A stretch of DNA of 64,000 nt from Engraulis encrasicolus (Eukaryota; Chordata; Actinopteri; Clupeiformes; Engraulidae). Position 1 is the first letter of the stretch. The number at the start of each line of letters is the position of its first letter. Positions 27,130 through 40,134 of the stretch are shown one piece after another. The stretch covers positions 18,601,557 to 18,665,556 of the forward strand of contig NC_085878.1 of NCBI RefSeq assembly GCF_034702125.1. Reading direction: 5' to 3'. The position numbers were made by a program, and so were the translations under genes. The notes beneath the pieces are model-generated. The model did not search any database. It saw nothing but the letters and a program-made list of their open reading frames with translations, and was not told the DNA's origin.

Positions 27130-27735
27130 CAAGACTGTACTCTACTGTACTGTGGTGTAGTGTACTCTGCTATACTGTACTGCGCCTTACTGTACTGTAC
27201 TGTACTGTACTGTACTGTACTGTACTCTACTATACTATACTGTACTGTACTGCACCTTACTGTATGCTACTGTACTGTACTGTACTGTACTTTACTGCAC
27301 CGTACTGTATGTTGCTGTACTGTAATGTACTTTACTATACTGCACCGTACTGTATGCTACTGTACTGTACTGTACTGCACCGTACTGTATGCTACTGTAC
27401 TGTACTGCAGCACTGTACTGTACTTTACTATACTGTACCGTACTGTGTGTACTATACCGTACACTACTGTACTGTATTGTTCTGTACTGTACTATACTGT
27501 ACTGTACTTAATTATACTGCACCATTCTGTATGCTACTGTACTGTACTGTAATGTACTGCAGAACTGTACTGTACTTTACTATACTGTACCATACTGTAT
27601 GCTACTGTATTGTACACTACTGTACTGTACTGTATTGTACACTACTGTACTATACTGCACTTTACTGTACTTAATTATACTGCACCATTCTGTTTGCTAC
27701 TGTACTGTACTGTGCTGTACTGCACTGCACTGTAC
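27130..27735. repeat. (TGTAC)n pentanucleotide array, degenerate
   Basis: About 600 bp built from TACTG/TGTAC pentamers with frequent variants (TATAC, GCACC, TATGC). A larger period of roughly 60-100 bp is visible as recurring TGCACCGTACTGTATG blocks. The Tyr-Cys-Thr open frames are artefacts. It lies between the inverted arms at 26246 and 29347. Confidence 0.96.
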
Positions 27736-27846
27736 AACCACATAGAACTGAAACATGTAGAATATGATGCAAAAAGGAATGAGTTATGTTACTGTTACCA
27801 CTCAAAATCTTGAAGGTTAAAAAAAAGTCTTGTGGCATTTTGTTGT

Positions 27847-27878
27847 GGGGGTGGGGGGGGGGGGGGGGGGTTGGGGGG
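27847..27878. repeat. Poly-G tract
   Basis: A run of about 30 bases, almost all G, with a few T. It is a potential G-quadruplex and a likely sequencing or polymerase slippage site. Confidence 0.95.
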
Positions 27879-28780
27879 TTATGATACACTATTCATCCTC
27901 CCAGACTATTTGTGTGCCTTGCATATCAAGAAAATGAGTACAGGTAATGCTTTACTTTTATTGTGTATAGCATATAAGAATTGTTGTTTTATATAGATAT
28001 TTCCCCTATGGTAAGGGTGCAAAGACCTACGGTACATGTTGTCCATCAGTTGTCAGTTTTGATAGCAATTGAAGTACTCAATGATTACTGAGTTAACTGT
28101 AACACAACTTATGACACAATTATTAGGTGAGGACTTGTTTGCAAATTCAGAAAAAAACAATTTACCTCTGCCTACTTACTCAACACCTACTTAGAAATCA
28201 TTTCCATTTCATTTGAACTGAAGCCATACTACATGTATATTGAGTAATTTGTAATGCCATTCTAAAGATGACTGAAATGCACTCACTCTATGCACAATGC
28301 TACTTGTGAAAATGTTGAATTAGGTGATCTTATGGGTTCTTCATACATAATGGAAAGGTCCTGTCCTTTACCCTCTCTCATACAAATAAAAAACATCTGT
28401 TATGGAAATTAGAGGATGGAGAACCTGCTATCATCTTGCACTGACACTTCCCCATTCAGATGCTGCTGAGTAAGCATTAGCAGCAGTCTATTCTCACTGT
28501 AGTTTTAGTGTGGGCAATGCTCATTTTAATTCAGACCAAGAATCTTCTCAAATCGTTCACAATGTTACATTTGCTGTCAAGCATGTAAGCACAGACGCAC
28601 CCATACTATGTAAATTTTTGTAGTTTTCATCAATCTGGTCAAGCAGGCTACCACTGCCCTTGCTTCATCTCTAATGAGGACTATATTAACATTGTCAGCT
28701 AAGTATAATGTCATGTAATTACAATGTAATGCATTACACAACGTTACATATTGTATATGGCATGGTAGACCATTTTCCCC
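27879..28780. other. Spacer inside the long inverted repeat, no recognised gene
   Basis: AT-rich spacer sequence with no coding signal. Confidence 0.5.
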
Positions 28781-29347
28781 AAAAGGCTCCTAGGCTAGAA
28801 TTACAGCATATACAAAGAAACACCATGCAAAGTTTGGTGCTTTTGTCACTTCTGTAACGGTAAAACCCTTAACCGACTCTACTAAATATAACTGATATTG
28901 GTAACAGTGATACTATACTGTATATTAAGTATGTAGTAAGATAAAAGGAAACATCTGGTCAATTCCAAAGTTGCACATTTGAATTTTGCATCCTAATAAA
29001 TGACTGATTTGACACTGATATCACCTATGTCTGACATTCATACAAGGAACGGCTGCCATCTTGAAAATAGTGGCCATCTTGAAAATGGCAGCCATCTTGA
29101 ATATTCATGACAACTTTTCAATTATGCATAACACATTTACCAAGTACTATGAATGGTAAATATGTCTAAAATATCATATTATATCCATTACTCATGAGAA
29201 AACTGCTGTTGCTGGCGGCCATTTTGAAAAATGGCTGCCATGGGCACCATGTTGAAAACTCATGATGCCTCCATATCCAGATCTCTTTGGAATGTCTTTG
29301 GCTATATGTATACCAATTTTCATGCTTGTATCACAAACTGAACGATT
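28781..29347 (-). repeat. Long inverted repeat, right arm
   Basis: Reverse complement partner of 26246-26655. The extra segment 28893-29030 has no counterpart in the left arm. The match resumes at CATACAAG, followed by GGCTGCCATC, and runs to AAACTGAACGATT at 29347. Confidence 0.93.
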
Positions 29348-30309
29348 CCTTTATATATCGGAGCTAAGCTATTGCACTATTACCTCTTGGTGTGATGTGC
29401 GTCATGCTGTAAACCAGTTCCATTGAAGAATAATTAATGCAAACTGTGAATGAGTCACTTATACTACAGTATAGTGTTGAAGGCATTTGTCTATTTGCTA
29501 AAAAATGACAATGTAGTTTTAGCTCATCAAAAGTGTTCAAGCAAAAGTTAATGTTGTCCACATGAAATGTGAAAGTACAAAATACAGACAATCCACAGTG
29601 TGTATCACTACAAGCCCTCCTCTAAATGCATTTACGAGTCACAAATATTTTATTTAAAAAATACATTTGTGTGTAAATATCTTAAGAAATAAACCATTGG
29701 ACTACTTTTGCATCACACACAATCTCACCTCCTTCAAGAGCAGAAATGTGTGCTGTGCTTGTGGCACTTTGCTGCTCAGTCAAGGGTATAATTAAGTTTT
29801 CTTTTAATTAACACTAATTACACCACCCCACTTACCAAATATGCCTGACACGGCAGTCGGGGTCTGGGATCTCTGGCACAGGAGATGTTGGGAAAGATAA
29901 GCACATTTCTGGCACTATATGCTGTACATATGAACTGCATTTAATGCATCTATCAGAATGTTTAACATTTCTGCAAATATTACACCCCAATGCCACAAAT
30001 GTGTCTAAATAAAAAATAAAAAACACATAGAGTAATTTGCACTTTAAACCCTGAAACAGGGAAGACAGATACGGCCGATGGCAACACGAGGCACACACCA
30101 CATCTTGCTCATTACTAACAGGAATATGAGGATGCACAAGATCTATGTTAACAATAAATATGGTGTTCATCCTTGACAGAAGCGAACGTAACACTTGATA
30201 ATATGGGTTTTTGAAAAAAATTAGGGCACAGTATGCTGTACATATCCAACACTAACCCTAGCCAGAAATACACAGGACCTAATGTTATATATGCCATACA
30301 CGTTGACTT
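29348..30309. other. No recognised feature
   Basis: AT-rich sequence, nothing supported. Confidence 0.45.
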
Positions 30310-30803
30310 CTGAAAAATGAGAAAAGGTCGCACCATGGGTTTCTTTACTATACAGACGCGTTTCGGCGTTCTGCCTTCCTCAGTGTGGCTGTTGTTGTGG
30401 TTGGTTTTTTTTGTTTGTTTGTTTTTTTTCTTTTCTTTTTGCCAGTGTTTCACTGTGATTCACTTATCTCCTATGTGCTTGATGTAATGAAATAATTGAT
30501 GTAAATTATCATTGAGCCCCCATTGGTTGGTGGGGAAATGGAATGGGATGGGTGGGTATTTAAGACCTGTTGTCACTTGTATATATTGCATACTGTACTG
30601 AGGAAGGCAGAATGCCAAAACGCGTCTGTGTAATAAAAAAACCTATGCATGGTGAAAAAAAGAGAAAAAAAGGGCACACTGAGGAAGGCGGAACGCCGAA
30701 ACGCGGAATGCCGAAACGCGGAATGCCGAAACGCGGAACGCCGAAACGCGTCTGTGTAGTAAAGAAACCTATATGCATGGTGCGACCGTTACTCATTTTT
30801 CAG
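30310..30803. mobile_element. Foldback element with GAAACGCG arms and minisatellite
   Basis: Left arm 30310-30386 begins CTGAAAAATGAGAAAAGGTC. Its reverse complement forms the right end at 30673-30803 (GCGACCGTTACTCATTTTTCAG). Both arms contain CTGAGGAAGGC(A/G)GAACGCC then GAAACGCGTCTGT. A third, partial copy of the arm in direct orientation to the right arm lies at 30596-30655. The right arm has expanded into a minisatellite. Confidence 0.85.
30688..30747 (+). repeat. 15-bp minisatellite (GGAACGCCGAAACGC)4
   Basis: Four tandem 15-bp units, GGAACGCCGAAACGC or GGAATGCCGAAACGC. Because the period is a multiple of three, an open frame reads a repeating Thr-Pro-Lys-Arg-Gly type peptide. That frame is an artefact. 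Confidence 0.95.
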
Positions 30804-32332
30804 TTTTACAATATTTTGGTCAGCACCCTTAAAAGAAGAGAAAAATTGTTGGGTGAAGCCTGCTCCTACCTTTATGAACATTATTGACTTCACCATTTTA
30901 GTGCAAAATGGAGATAATGAAATGATGTACTAGAAAGAATAATTGCAGGCGTAGGCGTAACCACTGTTTAAAAAATTAGGTGTTGTAAGTCATGAACATA
31001 CACACATACTATTTCCATGGCACTTCTGATGACCTTACCATGGCAACGTCTTGTCATCATCAGAGGCTGTGGGCCCACTCCCCTTGGTTGCACCTCATCA
31101 CCTATGCTTTCTCACCCAATTACACAAGCCCGCTCCACAGAGACTGCCACTGATTGGTGGGAAAACGTGACAAGACTTTCATGTGCTCTCCAGAGCCAGC
31201 AGAGTGTGGTTTGGTCTGTTGACAAGCATGTCATTGCTTGCTTTCCCAGAAAAATAAAAATATCAGTATGGTGAAGACTGGTCTAAAATAAAAATTGCAT
31301 TAGAAGAAATCTGATACCAAGTTGCTTCACTAAAAGAAACGTACACTGCCCAGGAAATCTCAAATGAATCTGCTTATACATGAGCGTGTTTCTTTTTAAA
31401 ATGCAGGAATTAGGAGGATTTGTCGAACTGTCGCTAAATGTTCTAGGTAGAAGCTCAAAGGGATTAGCTGAAAGTCAGATCACCATAGAAGAGGAGTGAG
31501 TCATGGGGGGGAAAAACAAGGAATAAGATGAAAAAAACGTTAGTTCTCACTGGTATACTTGTTACACTAAACGGTACTTGTTCCTTGGGATTAATAAATG
31601 TTACTCTACAATACACAAGATATTGGACAGGTGTCTGGTAACAAACTGCATGTGCAATAAATGATCATTACTTTTAGTTGTAGTTCTTTACATACTTTCT
31701 GCTGTATTTCATGTGTGTGCTATCTTGGTGTAATTCAGAGTGACACAACATTTTACAGTTTCTGTCAGAGTGTATCTGTATGTCACTTACTCAGAATGTT
31801 AGGATTAGCGAGATTAGGGTTTGTGTTAGTATTAGGTAAGGACAGACTGTTGAATGACATTGTGTGAAATGCAGGTAGGGATTGTTAAAAAACCCCACTT
31901 TTTTCCAAATAATAACTCATGTAGGCTAAGACTGCCTATTTATTTAGCTTCAAATATGTAGAGTTGTGTATGTGCTAAAAAATACTGTGTATCAACAGGA
32001 TTTCTTTCACAGATTTGTAATGTTTAGGGGTTTTTTTTACACTAAATTCAGCTTCAGGTTTTCCTTTCCTCCCCAATCCCCTCTGTTTCTGGCACTGGTA
32101 CATCCACCCTGGCCAATTACCTTAATCCTTTCATCTGTAAAATTACTCTCCGTCTCCTGCCCTTTCACTTCAAAGGTGAAGTCACTGATGATCCACATCA
32201 AACTGACATGCAGCGCTACAGACAAACACGTTTCCTGAACACAGTCAATGGGCATGCCAGTTTGTACGGCTGAGTACACTTACACACTCACACATAAAAG
32301 CACGCACAATCACACATGTGCACACACACAGT

Positions 32333-32334
<2 letters not shown>
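30804..32334. other. No recognised gene
   Basis: About 1.5 kb non-coding. The open frame at 31017-31274 has no recognisable domain. Confidence 0.5.

Positions 32335-32411
<77 letters not shown>
32335..32411. repeat. (GA)n microsatellite
   Basis: About 37 nearly pure AG units. Confidence 0.97.
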
Positions 32412-32413
<2 letters not shown>

Positions 32414-33429
32414 TTATGACTGGATTGTTATGTCTGCCCTTCCAGTCATTCAGTGGGATCGGTAAGACAATGGGAGATGGAAAACTTTCACAAACACTTG
32501 TAAACAAACCCTGCATAGAGGCCAAAAACATTAGTCTGCCTCGCCAGGCGAACAAACACTGAGAAAAAAAATGATTGGTAGTATAAGGCCGTAATTCAAC
32601 AGTGCACCTTCTGCAGTACTCAATGCTCAAGCGATGACTGAGCTGCTTTTCATGGTGTTATCCATGACTGATAAAATAATGAAGATAATTGCTATAAGGA
32701 AATATTGAGAAATATTTGCTTCTCATAATTTAAATGATTTTGAATACATTTAGATTGTGCTGTATTTGAATGTTAAATTGCATGGGGTTTGTTTTCGTTT
32801 CATATGCAAAGATGGCAGCCGTTTGACATGCAGCCTACTTCCCAATGAACCCTCCAGTTACAATACAGTTTCTTTAACAGAACTGCACAACAGAACATTA
32901 AGGACGTTTTTACTCTCACTGGTGAAAATTATTTTCCCAGATGTACGTATTGTTTTGGCCTGGTCTTACCATACATCCACTCTATTTTCGTCCAGTGGTC
33001 CGGAACTGCTGAATGGAGCACTGATTGCAGGTGGGAGCTGTGAGCTCGGTTGAAGTTTAAAACGTTTTGCATGTGATTTTCTGATTTTACCCAGTCGCTT
33101 AAGTTTGGTTGTGATAAATAATCTGCTAGTATGTATGTATCATCGTTCACCCCCCTTTCTCGTCCCTGCCCCATCATCATACAGTCTGTTTACATGTTCC
33201 ATCATGTTGGCACCAGATGTGAAACTAACTTTCCATCAAGCAATAGGCCTATATGGTTCAGATCATGCTCTCCTATGAGAATATGAATAGATAGTGCCCA
33301 GAATATAGCTCACTTGAGATATGGTCTTACGATAGCCACATACAGGACACTGCAACTTTGCCATAGCAGATACATACTAGCCTGCAGTTCTTTCAGTGAT
33401 GAAACAATCTAGCCTTTTTGCGCAGCCTC
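32412..33429. other. No recognised feature
   Basis: Nothing supported. An AT-rich spacer. Confidence 0.45.
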
Positions 33430-33590
33430 TTCGCTTGCAAGCGGGCCCAGGACTCTTTGCTGAAAAGACTCAACGTCCTTATAACAACATTGCTATGACA
33501 TTACTGAGATCCGTAAGTAACAGGTTTAAACTTGGCCATTACAATTTTGTTGACAATAATGGTTATAATAGAGACTCTGTACAAAGGGGA
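33430..33590 (+). repeat. Dispersed repeat, CAAGTCTTAATC family (copy, complement)
   Basis: Contains TTGCTGAAAAGACT, ATAACAACATTGCTATGACA, GTAAGTAACAGG and TTGGCCATTACAATTTT in the order found on the complement of 45125-45290. Confidence 0.78.
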
Positions 33591-36500
33591 CAATTTATGA
33601 AGACCATGTAGTCGCGCACAGTATTACAATTGTTTGTATATCCAGTCACTTTTAGGAGCGAGTTGATCCATCCGCACACTGTGGTGCCACCTAGTAGTCA
33701 CATTGATAAACAGGAAGTTTTACATCAAATCACAAATGGTTTTTCATCAATAGTAGCCTAGCCTATATATTCTGTGCTGTAGGTCAACATACTTGACACT
33801 TCTCCCCCCAGAAGTAACCTTTACTCTGAGCCTAACCTAGAGTATACAACATAGTTACACTGTAAATCATGATATGGACAGCCTGCAGCAAGGATTGTAA
33901 AATTAAGTATGACCTCATTCCCATTCCCATTCCAGCACCAGACACCTCCATGCTCCTTAGTAGTTGATCCCTCATTGCTGCTGAGACTGACTGCTGGCTG
34001 CTGTTAATCTATCAATACTGCACTCTGATGGGGTCACCTGTCAAACATGGCCTGAATTTCAAACTGGGAACACTGATGATGGGCTAGACCCGAAACGTTT
34101 GTCCCTTGTCTGTCGGTTTTATTTACCTTTTTCGGCTTTGTTTAATACAATTTTTGATTTTGCATTCAGCTCCAGTGTGCGACTCCTTTCTTCCTTTTCA
34201 TTATACTGCCCTTGGAATTACGCACCGAGCGAAACGCTCAGGATAAGACATTGGTGCGGACGCCACCCCAGCATTACTAGATACAAGTACTTAGTACAGA
34301 AATGCCCATGTCTTCAACAACTTATGACTCCATGGAACATTTGATTAGTTGCTCATCCATCAGGGAACAGGCTCTAACACTTAGTTGCATTGTCAAATGA
34401 CACCTTGGCTCGTGACAGTAGAATATACGGTAAAAGCTAATCAACCATAGCATGTAGTTAATATGCACTCACAGTGAGGATCCTCCCAAAAGCATTGATC
34501 CACACACAAGCGTACAGAAACGTCACAATGTTCCAGTAGCCTACATCCCAAACCATCTGCACTCCACAGGAGCCTACAGAGGTTGATTGGGGCTGAAAGA
34601 AGGGAAGCGACTGGCACATACAGCGGCACCAAGGCCTAATCACTTTAGACCGACCAGCAGCCGTCTCTCTGATGACATTTACACGTGTTTAGTATGCCAC
34701 GATAAGCACCGCAATAATCACGCCTCAGCCTGCTCATCCGAAACATTCATTAGGCGTGACCTTTAAAAGCAACAATTAGCTGAGGACGGACGACTACCGT
34801 GGCGAAACAAAAGCTGGGGAATTAACAGCAGCAGGGAAAAGTCAAATCGATATTCTGGGGTCCATTTTGAGAAGATAGCTCCCAAAAATGATATGGAGGT
34901 GTAATTAAGCAAAATGTTGAAAGCGTAACCGGGACACAACATTCATTTTTACACAAACAGTTGTCCTTATAAAGATTCAAACATAAACTGGTGGTGAATG
35001 AGTCTCTCTACCACCTGAGGAAATACAGCCTGAATTGCCTGGGAGGCAAAAGTGAATTCTATTATCAGCGTTTCTTTTAAGTGACCCGAGAGACCTAATT
35101 TCTGACTGTTTGTTCAGCTCTTGAGGGAAAAGATTACTTCTAAAGGTGATTTCTTTTTAGGCAAGTAAAAAAAGCATCAAAACACGCAGGAAATTGAATT
35201 GTTTTGAAACTGTTTTGTTGAGGTGTACCATTAAAAGCAATTCAGTAAAAAATGAGAGAAAAAAATACTGTTCAGACTTTAAACAACAGCCATATCGCAG
35301 TTCATGGTTGTCTTATCCCCAGCACTGCAGAGTTTGTGGGAAGTAAGACTCCTCATCGTGAGTTGGGTTCGTATCTTGTCTCTAAACTTTTCCACTTATC
35401 TAACTTCCTTATTAAAAACTGCATGCCGGTCCTTTACTGTAAGTATATTGCAATCTGCAATACTATACTATTTTTCATGTTCAATGTTGTTGGTGGTGGA
35501 CTTCAATCATAACTAACCTGTTATTTTTATGAATAAACGGAGTAATCTACCTGTAGCATAGACAAATCACCAAGGTTACAGCAGGCAGGGAGGCAGATGC
35601 ATTTTGACTTTGATTAAAAATAATTTTGAGTAGGCCTAGAGACCCAAATAGGCTAATTTAAACAAAAGGTCAACCTGACATTATTACTTTTGTTAGATAT
35701 CTCAAACATTATGTTATTCCATAGGCCTACATACTCCCCAAAATGGCACACTAATAATTCTTTTCAAAGGAAAAAACACAAATAGCAAAAATATCAGAAA
35801 AAATATCAAAGGTCTTTGCGTCAGACAGTTTTTGTATTCCCTGTTCCAGGAGTCACCATGGAGACCAAAGACTGCGCTTATTTTCAGTCTGTGTCTGTCC
35901 TCTTGTCATTAAAAGCTCATTATGGCTGTTTTGACTTGAATTTGATAGGCTCCTGTGCCACTTCAGGGTGATTACGGACTCAACGGCTTTCTTTCTGAGC
36001 GCACACACAGCCTCTGTGTGCAGCCGCAATAGGGCAATTCTTCAGCAATATGGCCACCAATAGCAAATGTGCAGACATAGGCCTACTACTAAAAATCTAA
36101 GTAATTATTGCCATTCAAGTTCCTCCAGCAGCTAAATGAAGATTCAGGTATCAAGCAATTTAAAAAGAATGTTAGTATATTCCATTTTGTCCTTCTGTTA
36201 CTTTTTGCTGGTTGTCTTTGCATTCACTGCCGAGTGATTTTGTAACGACGGAATGCTATGAAGACAATCTGACTTTTCTCGGATTCAAGGAATTGACTCA
36301 AACAATTTTAAATTAGAACAGGTCCAGACCGAAAGAGGAAGAGGTGATAAGCTCTTGGTCACTCCCAGGCGATGTTATGAATAACACCAGTGTCTCTGGG
36401 ACAAATTCATCTTTTAGTGCTCATTTAAAGATGAATGACCCACCCCTTTTCTCACTTCTACTGTGACCCTTGCACTGTGATGTCGTTTACAGCCGACGCC

Positions 36501-38126
36501 CTTGGAAGATAAGAGTAGGCTGTCATTGTGAGTGTGTTGTATGTGGTGATGCTGCATAGTGCAGCAGCATACTGATTCATTTGTCCATGACTCCCCGTGT
36601 CCTCTGAAACCCCTCCATCGTCTGACTTCTCCGCCTCGCCAGAGATAAATGGAATTAAGTCATTACGGCCCGATTAGAGGAGCACCAAACATCAGCACAA
36701 CCCATTATCCACTCCATTCTCTAAGATATATTCAGTAATAACCTGCAGTTACTGGAAATTAAGGCACCTGCTGGCCAGCAATCAGCTCTAATGTCTTCCA
36801 TGGAGGTACCTCCACAGCCTTATCAGTTCTGCAGAGGGATAGCAAGCAAAGTCGGGCATCTTCAAGCTAATGAGAAAGTTGTGTGCAGTAGCTTTACTAG
36901 ACAGTCAAGTTCTGTGCAGTTGATTGAGGGTTTTTTAGTTGCTTCTTTGTGGTGTCTGTTAAGAGTGGCTTAATCACTTCGTGGTTGCAGCGCTGTTACC
37001 GAAGTTTCAGCACTGTTATCTACAACTTTGTAGTGCTGTTTATAAATAACCGTCTAACTATGGAAATATGGGCAGATTTACAAAAATGTCAGTCCCTTAT
37101 CAGTTCAAAATGCTTTGTCTGTAGTTGGAGGTTGGAGGTGTGTAGGATCTTTAATACGTTGGAAGTTTAATACAGCGTTTCAAGGTCGGATGACCAAGTC
37201 GTTGTATTAAAGTTTGTTGGTGGAATGGACAGTGTGCGGGATGTCTTTACACTTGAATACACTATCAGTATCACCCCTCTCTCAGACTTTGTTGTGTTTC
37301 CTCGCTGCTTGTTAATACATGAATTATGTATTGGTTGTAATGTGTGATCGTTTCTTGCACTGATAACGCTGGCTTGTACTGTATATGGAATGATTAATGC
37401 ATTTATTACACATTTAGATTTATATTCAAAATGTATGCATATGCAGTAGAATAACTTGTACATGCACCCTTTGGAAATACAGTATGTCTCAATTTGGAGC
37501 TGAAAAGGTGATGAATCACCTTGGCAGTGATCAAGCAGACTCAGGCCCATTCAGAGTCGTATAATTTTAAATATTTTATGAGGATGAATATTTACACACA
37601 CAACTTTTTTTCACTTTTGCTTCCATCAGCAGTTTTTTCATCATCAAACAAACACAGAAGTTTAGAATGTTGCGTCTTTGAAACTTTACCACAATGGATG
37701 CACAGTGCCAATACAATTGTAGTGCCAATACCATTATAGCCAAGCTCTGAACGTGATAGGTGAACATACGTACAGTATGTCTGTACTTCGATCACATGGT
37801 GATACTGAAGATTCTACTGAATACTTTTAGTACAGATGGGCCCACCATCCTTTTCACTCTTTGCTGAGAAAACTCATCTACATCCTAATAACACTGACAT
37901 TGCAGAGAGTCTCAACTTATTGAGGACAATTGTTTTGGGCAATGATATTATAATATGTTTTTTGGACTGTTTATCACTGTAACACTTTTATCAAGAAAAG
38001 TTGGATCAGCAGCAAATAACTATTCTAACTATTCCGTCAGACAATGTAGAGCCAATCACAATCTTGCTCAGCAACATTGCTCAAAAAGTTGCCATTTGTA
38101 TCATCACCTTAAGACTTATGCATTAC
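33591..38126. other. Long stretch without a recognised gene
   Basis: About 4.5 kb. The GATGATGG..CCGAAACGTTTGTCC word at 34074-34104 matches the GAAACGTT motif seen at other foldback sites. Segments such as 36230-36720 are repeat-free and moderately GC-balanced. They could be conserved non-coding DNA, but the sequence alone cannot show it. Confidence 0.5.
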
Positions 38127-38282
38127 GGGCCCTGTCGTGGCCAACCGGTAGGCACTCGTCTGCCATGCGGCCGACCTGGGTTTGATTTCCGGCCCGGATC
38201 ATTTGCCGACCCCTCCCCATCTCTCTCCCCATTTGCTTCCTGCCCACCTCTCAAACTGTCCTGTCAATAAAGTTGTAAAAGA
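38127..38282 (+). mobile_element. tRNA-headed SINE (copy 2)
   Basis: Same family as 4355-4547. It has the head GGGCCCTGTCGTGGCCAAC, a B-box-like GGGTTTGATTTCC (two differences from copy 1's B box), CCCCATCTCTCTCCCC, CTTCCTGCC, and an AATAAAGTTGTAAAAG end. No clear target duplication was found and the A-tail is short, so it looks older than copy 1. Confidence 0.85.
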
Positions 38283-38519
38283 CCAACAGGGTGTGTGACA
38301 GGGTTAAGCAACTATTTAAAAGCTGCCTAATTGGCCCAAGAATCTCCGCTGATGTGGGTGTCTCGTGACCCGCTCGGCCTGTATGTTGCAGGGGGTCCTC
38401 TCGGGCAGGTGGAACTCTAGGCTACCATGGCTCAGCACTTTTACAAAGTAAAGCATGCACACTAAGGCGACGTGGACTACAGTACCGTATGTGCGACTTT
38501 GGCCCTGTCCTGTGACAGT

Positions 38520-38695
38520 CCCCAACCCAAGACTGCTCACCCTTACCCCCTACCACACTCCCCCATGACATCTCTCCATCCTCAACAGCCCCCCCTGCTT
38601 CCCCAACCCAACACTGCTCACCCTTACCCCTTACCCCCTACCACACTCCCCCATGACATCTCTCCACCCTCACCCCTCCACCACCCCCACCCCCA
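38520..38695. repeat. Tandem duplication of an 81-bp C-rich unit
   Basis: CCCAACCCAA(G/C)ACTGCTC at 38521 recurs at 38602. Both are followed by CACCCTTACCCC and CTACCACACTCCCCCATGAC. The second copy has a 7-bp extension (TTACCCC). Very C-rich on the plus strand. Confidence 0.9.
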
Positions 38696-39999
38696 ACTGG
38701 CTCCATCTGTTCCTCCTGTTCTTCAGTTACTCCCGCAGTACTTAGTGCAGTTTAAAATGCCTTTGAAAGCCATCACTGCGACTCATGCTCAAGCGGGCAC
38801 AGACAACCAGGGATGGAATGGAGAGGGGGCATGGGGGTGCCATCATGCTTTCAGAAGCCGAAGTGCACTTAAAAAGTTATCCTCCGAGGTCACTGTCGCC
38901 CTCAGACCCTCAGACTGATAAAAGTTATCCACCACTTTGTCTCTGAAACAAATAAATAAATGAACTCTTGAAAGCCCACTGACTGCATCTCTCAGATCTT
39001 AAAATATAGACACGGTGATAATGTTAATTTACAACACTAATATTGTGCTGTGTTGTAATATGAATATGCCAGCTGTGTACTTAACAGTGGGACCACACAG
39101 AGACACGCACACACCCACACACGAAGGTAGGGAACATTTGTAAAATGTGTTAATGATTGAATAATAACTTACATAACCTGTGCTAACGTGGCACCATGTG
39201 CGAGAAAGCACCTAACGAAATTCCAAAGCGAGAGCTAAAATGATTCCGAGGCCTCCGCCGTACGAGCCGGAATGTGAGAGAATAAGAGAGAGCGAAGCAG
39301 ATGGCAATTTATCTCCGCTCGCAAAAAGTGGCATCGCATTACCACTTTCCTGAATTTAATCTAATCTCAACAAAACAGCAGCAGATGTGCGTGGATAAAT
39401 AACGGGGCCGAGAGAAGTTTCCAGCCAGAGTGGCCTCTTATCATTCCACTAGGACGCTACATTCATCTTCTCTCCCTGTTGCCGTCGGTGATAAGAGTGG
39501 AACTTAGACATGCAGATTTTTGCAAATGATCTCAAAGGGAGTAAAAGTTGTTTGGCTGGCTGCTGGCAGCGGCGGGCCCTGAAAGATAGCAGGTCTCTTG
39601 TCAGTCAGTGTTTTCCGTTGCATTTGATGGGGCAGAGTGCAAGGAGAAGGGGAAGAACTACAAGGAGGGATTTGGTTTCGGTTGTATTTATTTACATGTA
39701 AACAGCCAATAGGAAATCTTTGGGTTTATCTTTCCAGTTGACACGATTGGGTGGAGAGTGTCATTCAAATGAGACATTAAAGCTGCAGAGATAATAAAAA
39801 AACACATTTTTGTCAAAACTCATTCTCGAGCTAATGGAATGCAAATATACTTTTGAGCCACCGTATAGAGATCAACTTCAAATGCCTTAAATGACCAGTC
39901 CCTGTAGTTGTTGCCTATGAATGAATGCGGACAACGAATCTGGATCACCTTCGTACCATTTTAACACGTGCTATGATATAAGCGGCACTTTTATATCAA

Positions 40000-40003
<4 letters not shown>
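38696..40003. other. No recognised gene
   Basis: About 1.3 kb. The segment 39230-39490 is free of repeats and contains several GATAA, TAAT and CAGATG words. It is a reasonable but unproven candidate for a conserved regulatory element. Confidence 0.45.
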
Positions 40004-40097
<94 letters not shown>

Positions 40098-40134
40098 TGC
40101 GCACGCGTGTGTGTGTGTGTGTGTGTGTGTGCGT
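40004..40134. repeat. (TG)n microsatellite
   Basis: GT array with a short GCGCACGCG interruption near 40098-40108. Confidence 0.97.

Noticed and set aside
27160..27813. Open frames with Tyr-Cys-Thr-Val repeats
   Set aside because: Artefact of the TGTAC pentamer array. The frames disagree and the array is too degenerate to preserve a protein.
30570..30887. Repeating Pro-Lys-Arg-Gly frame over the GAAACGC minisatellite
   Set aside because: The period of 15 bp keeps any frame open. The sequence is a mobile-element arm.
38127..38282. A functional tRNA gene at the second SINE head
   Set aside because: Same family as the first copy, with a more decayed B box.
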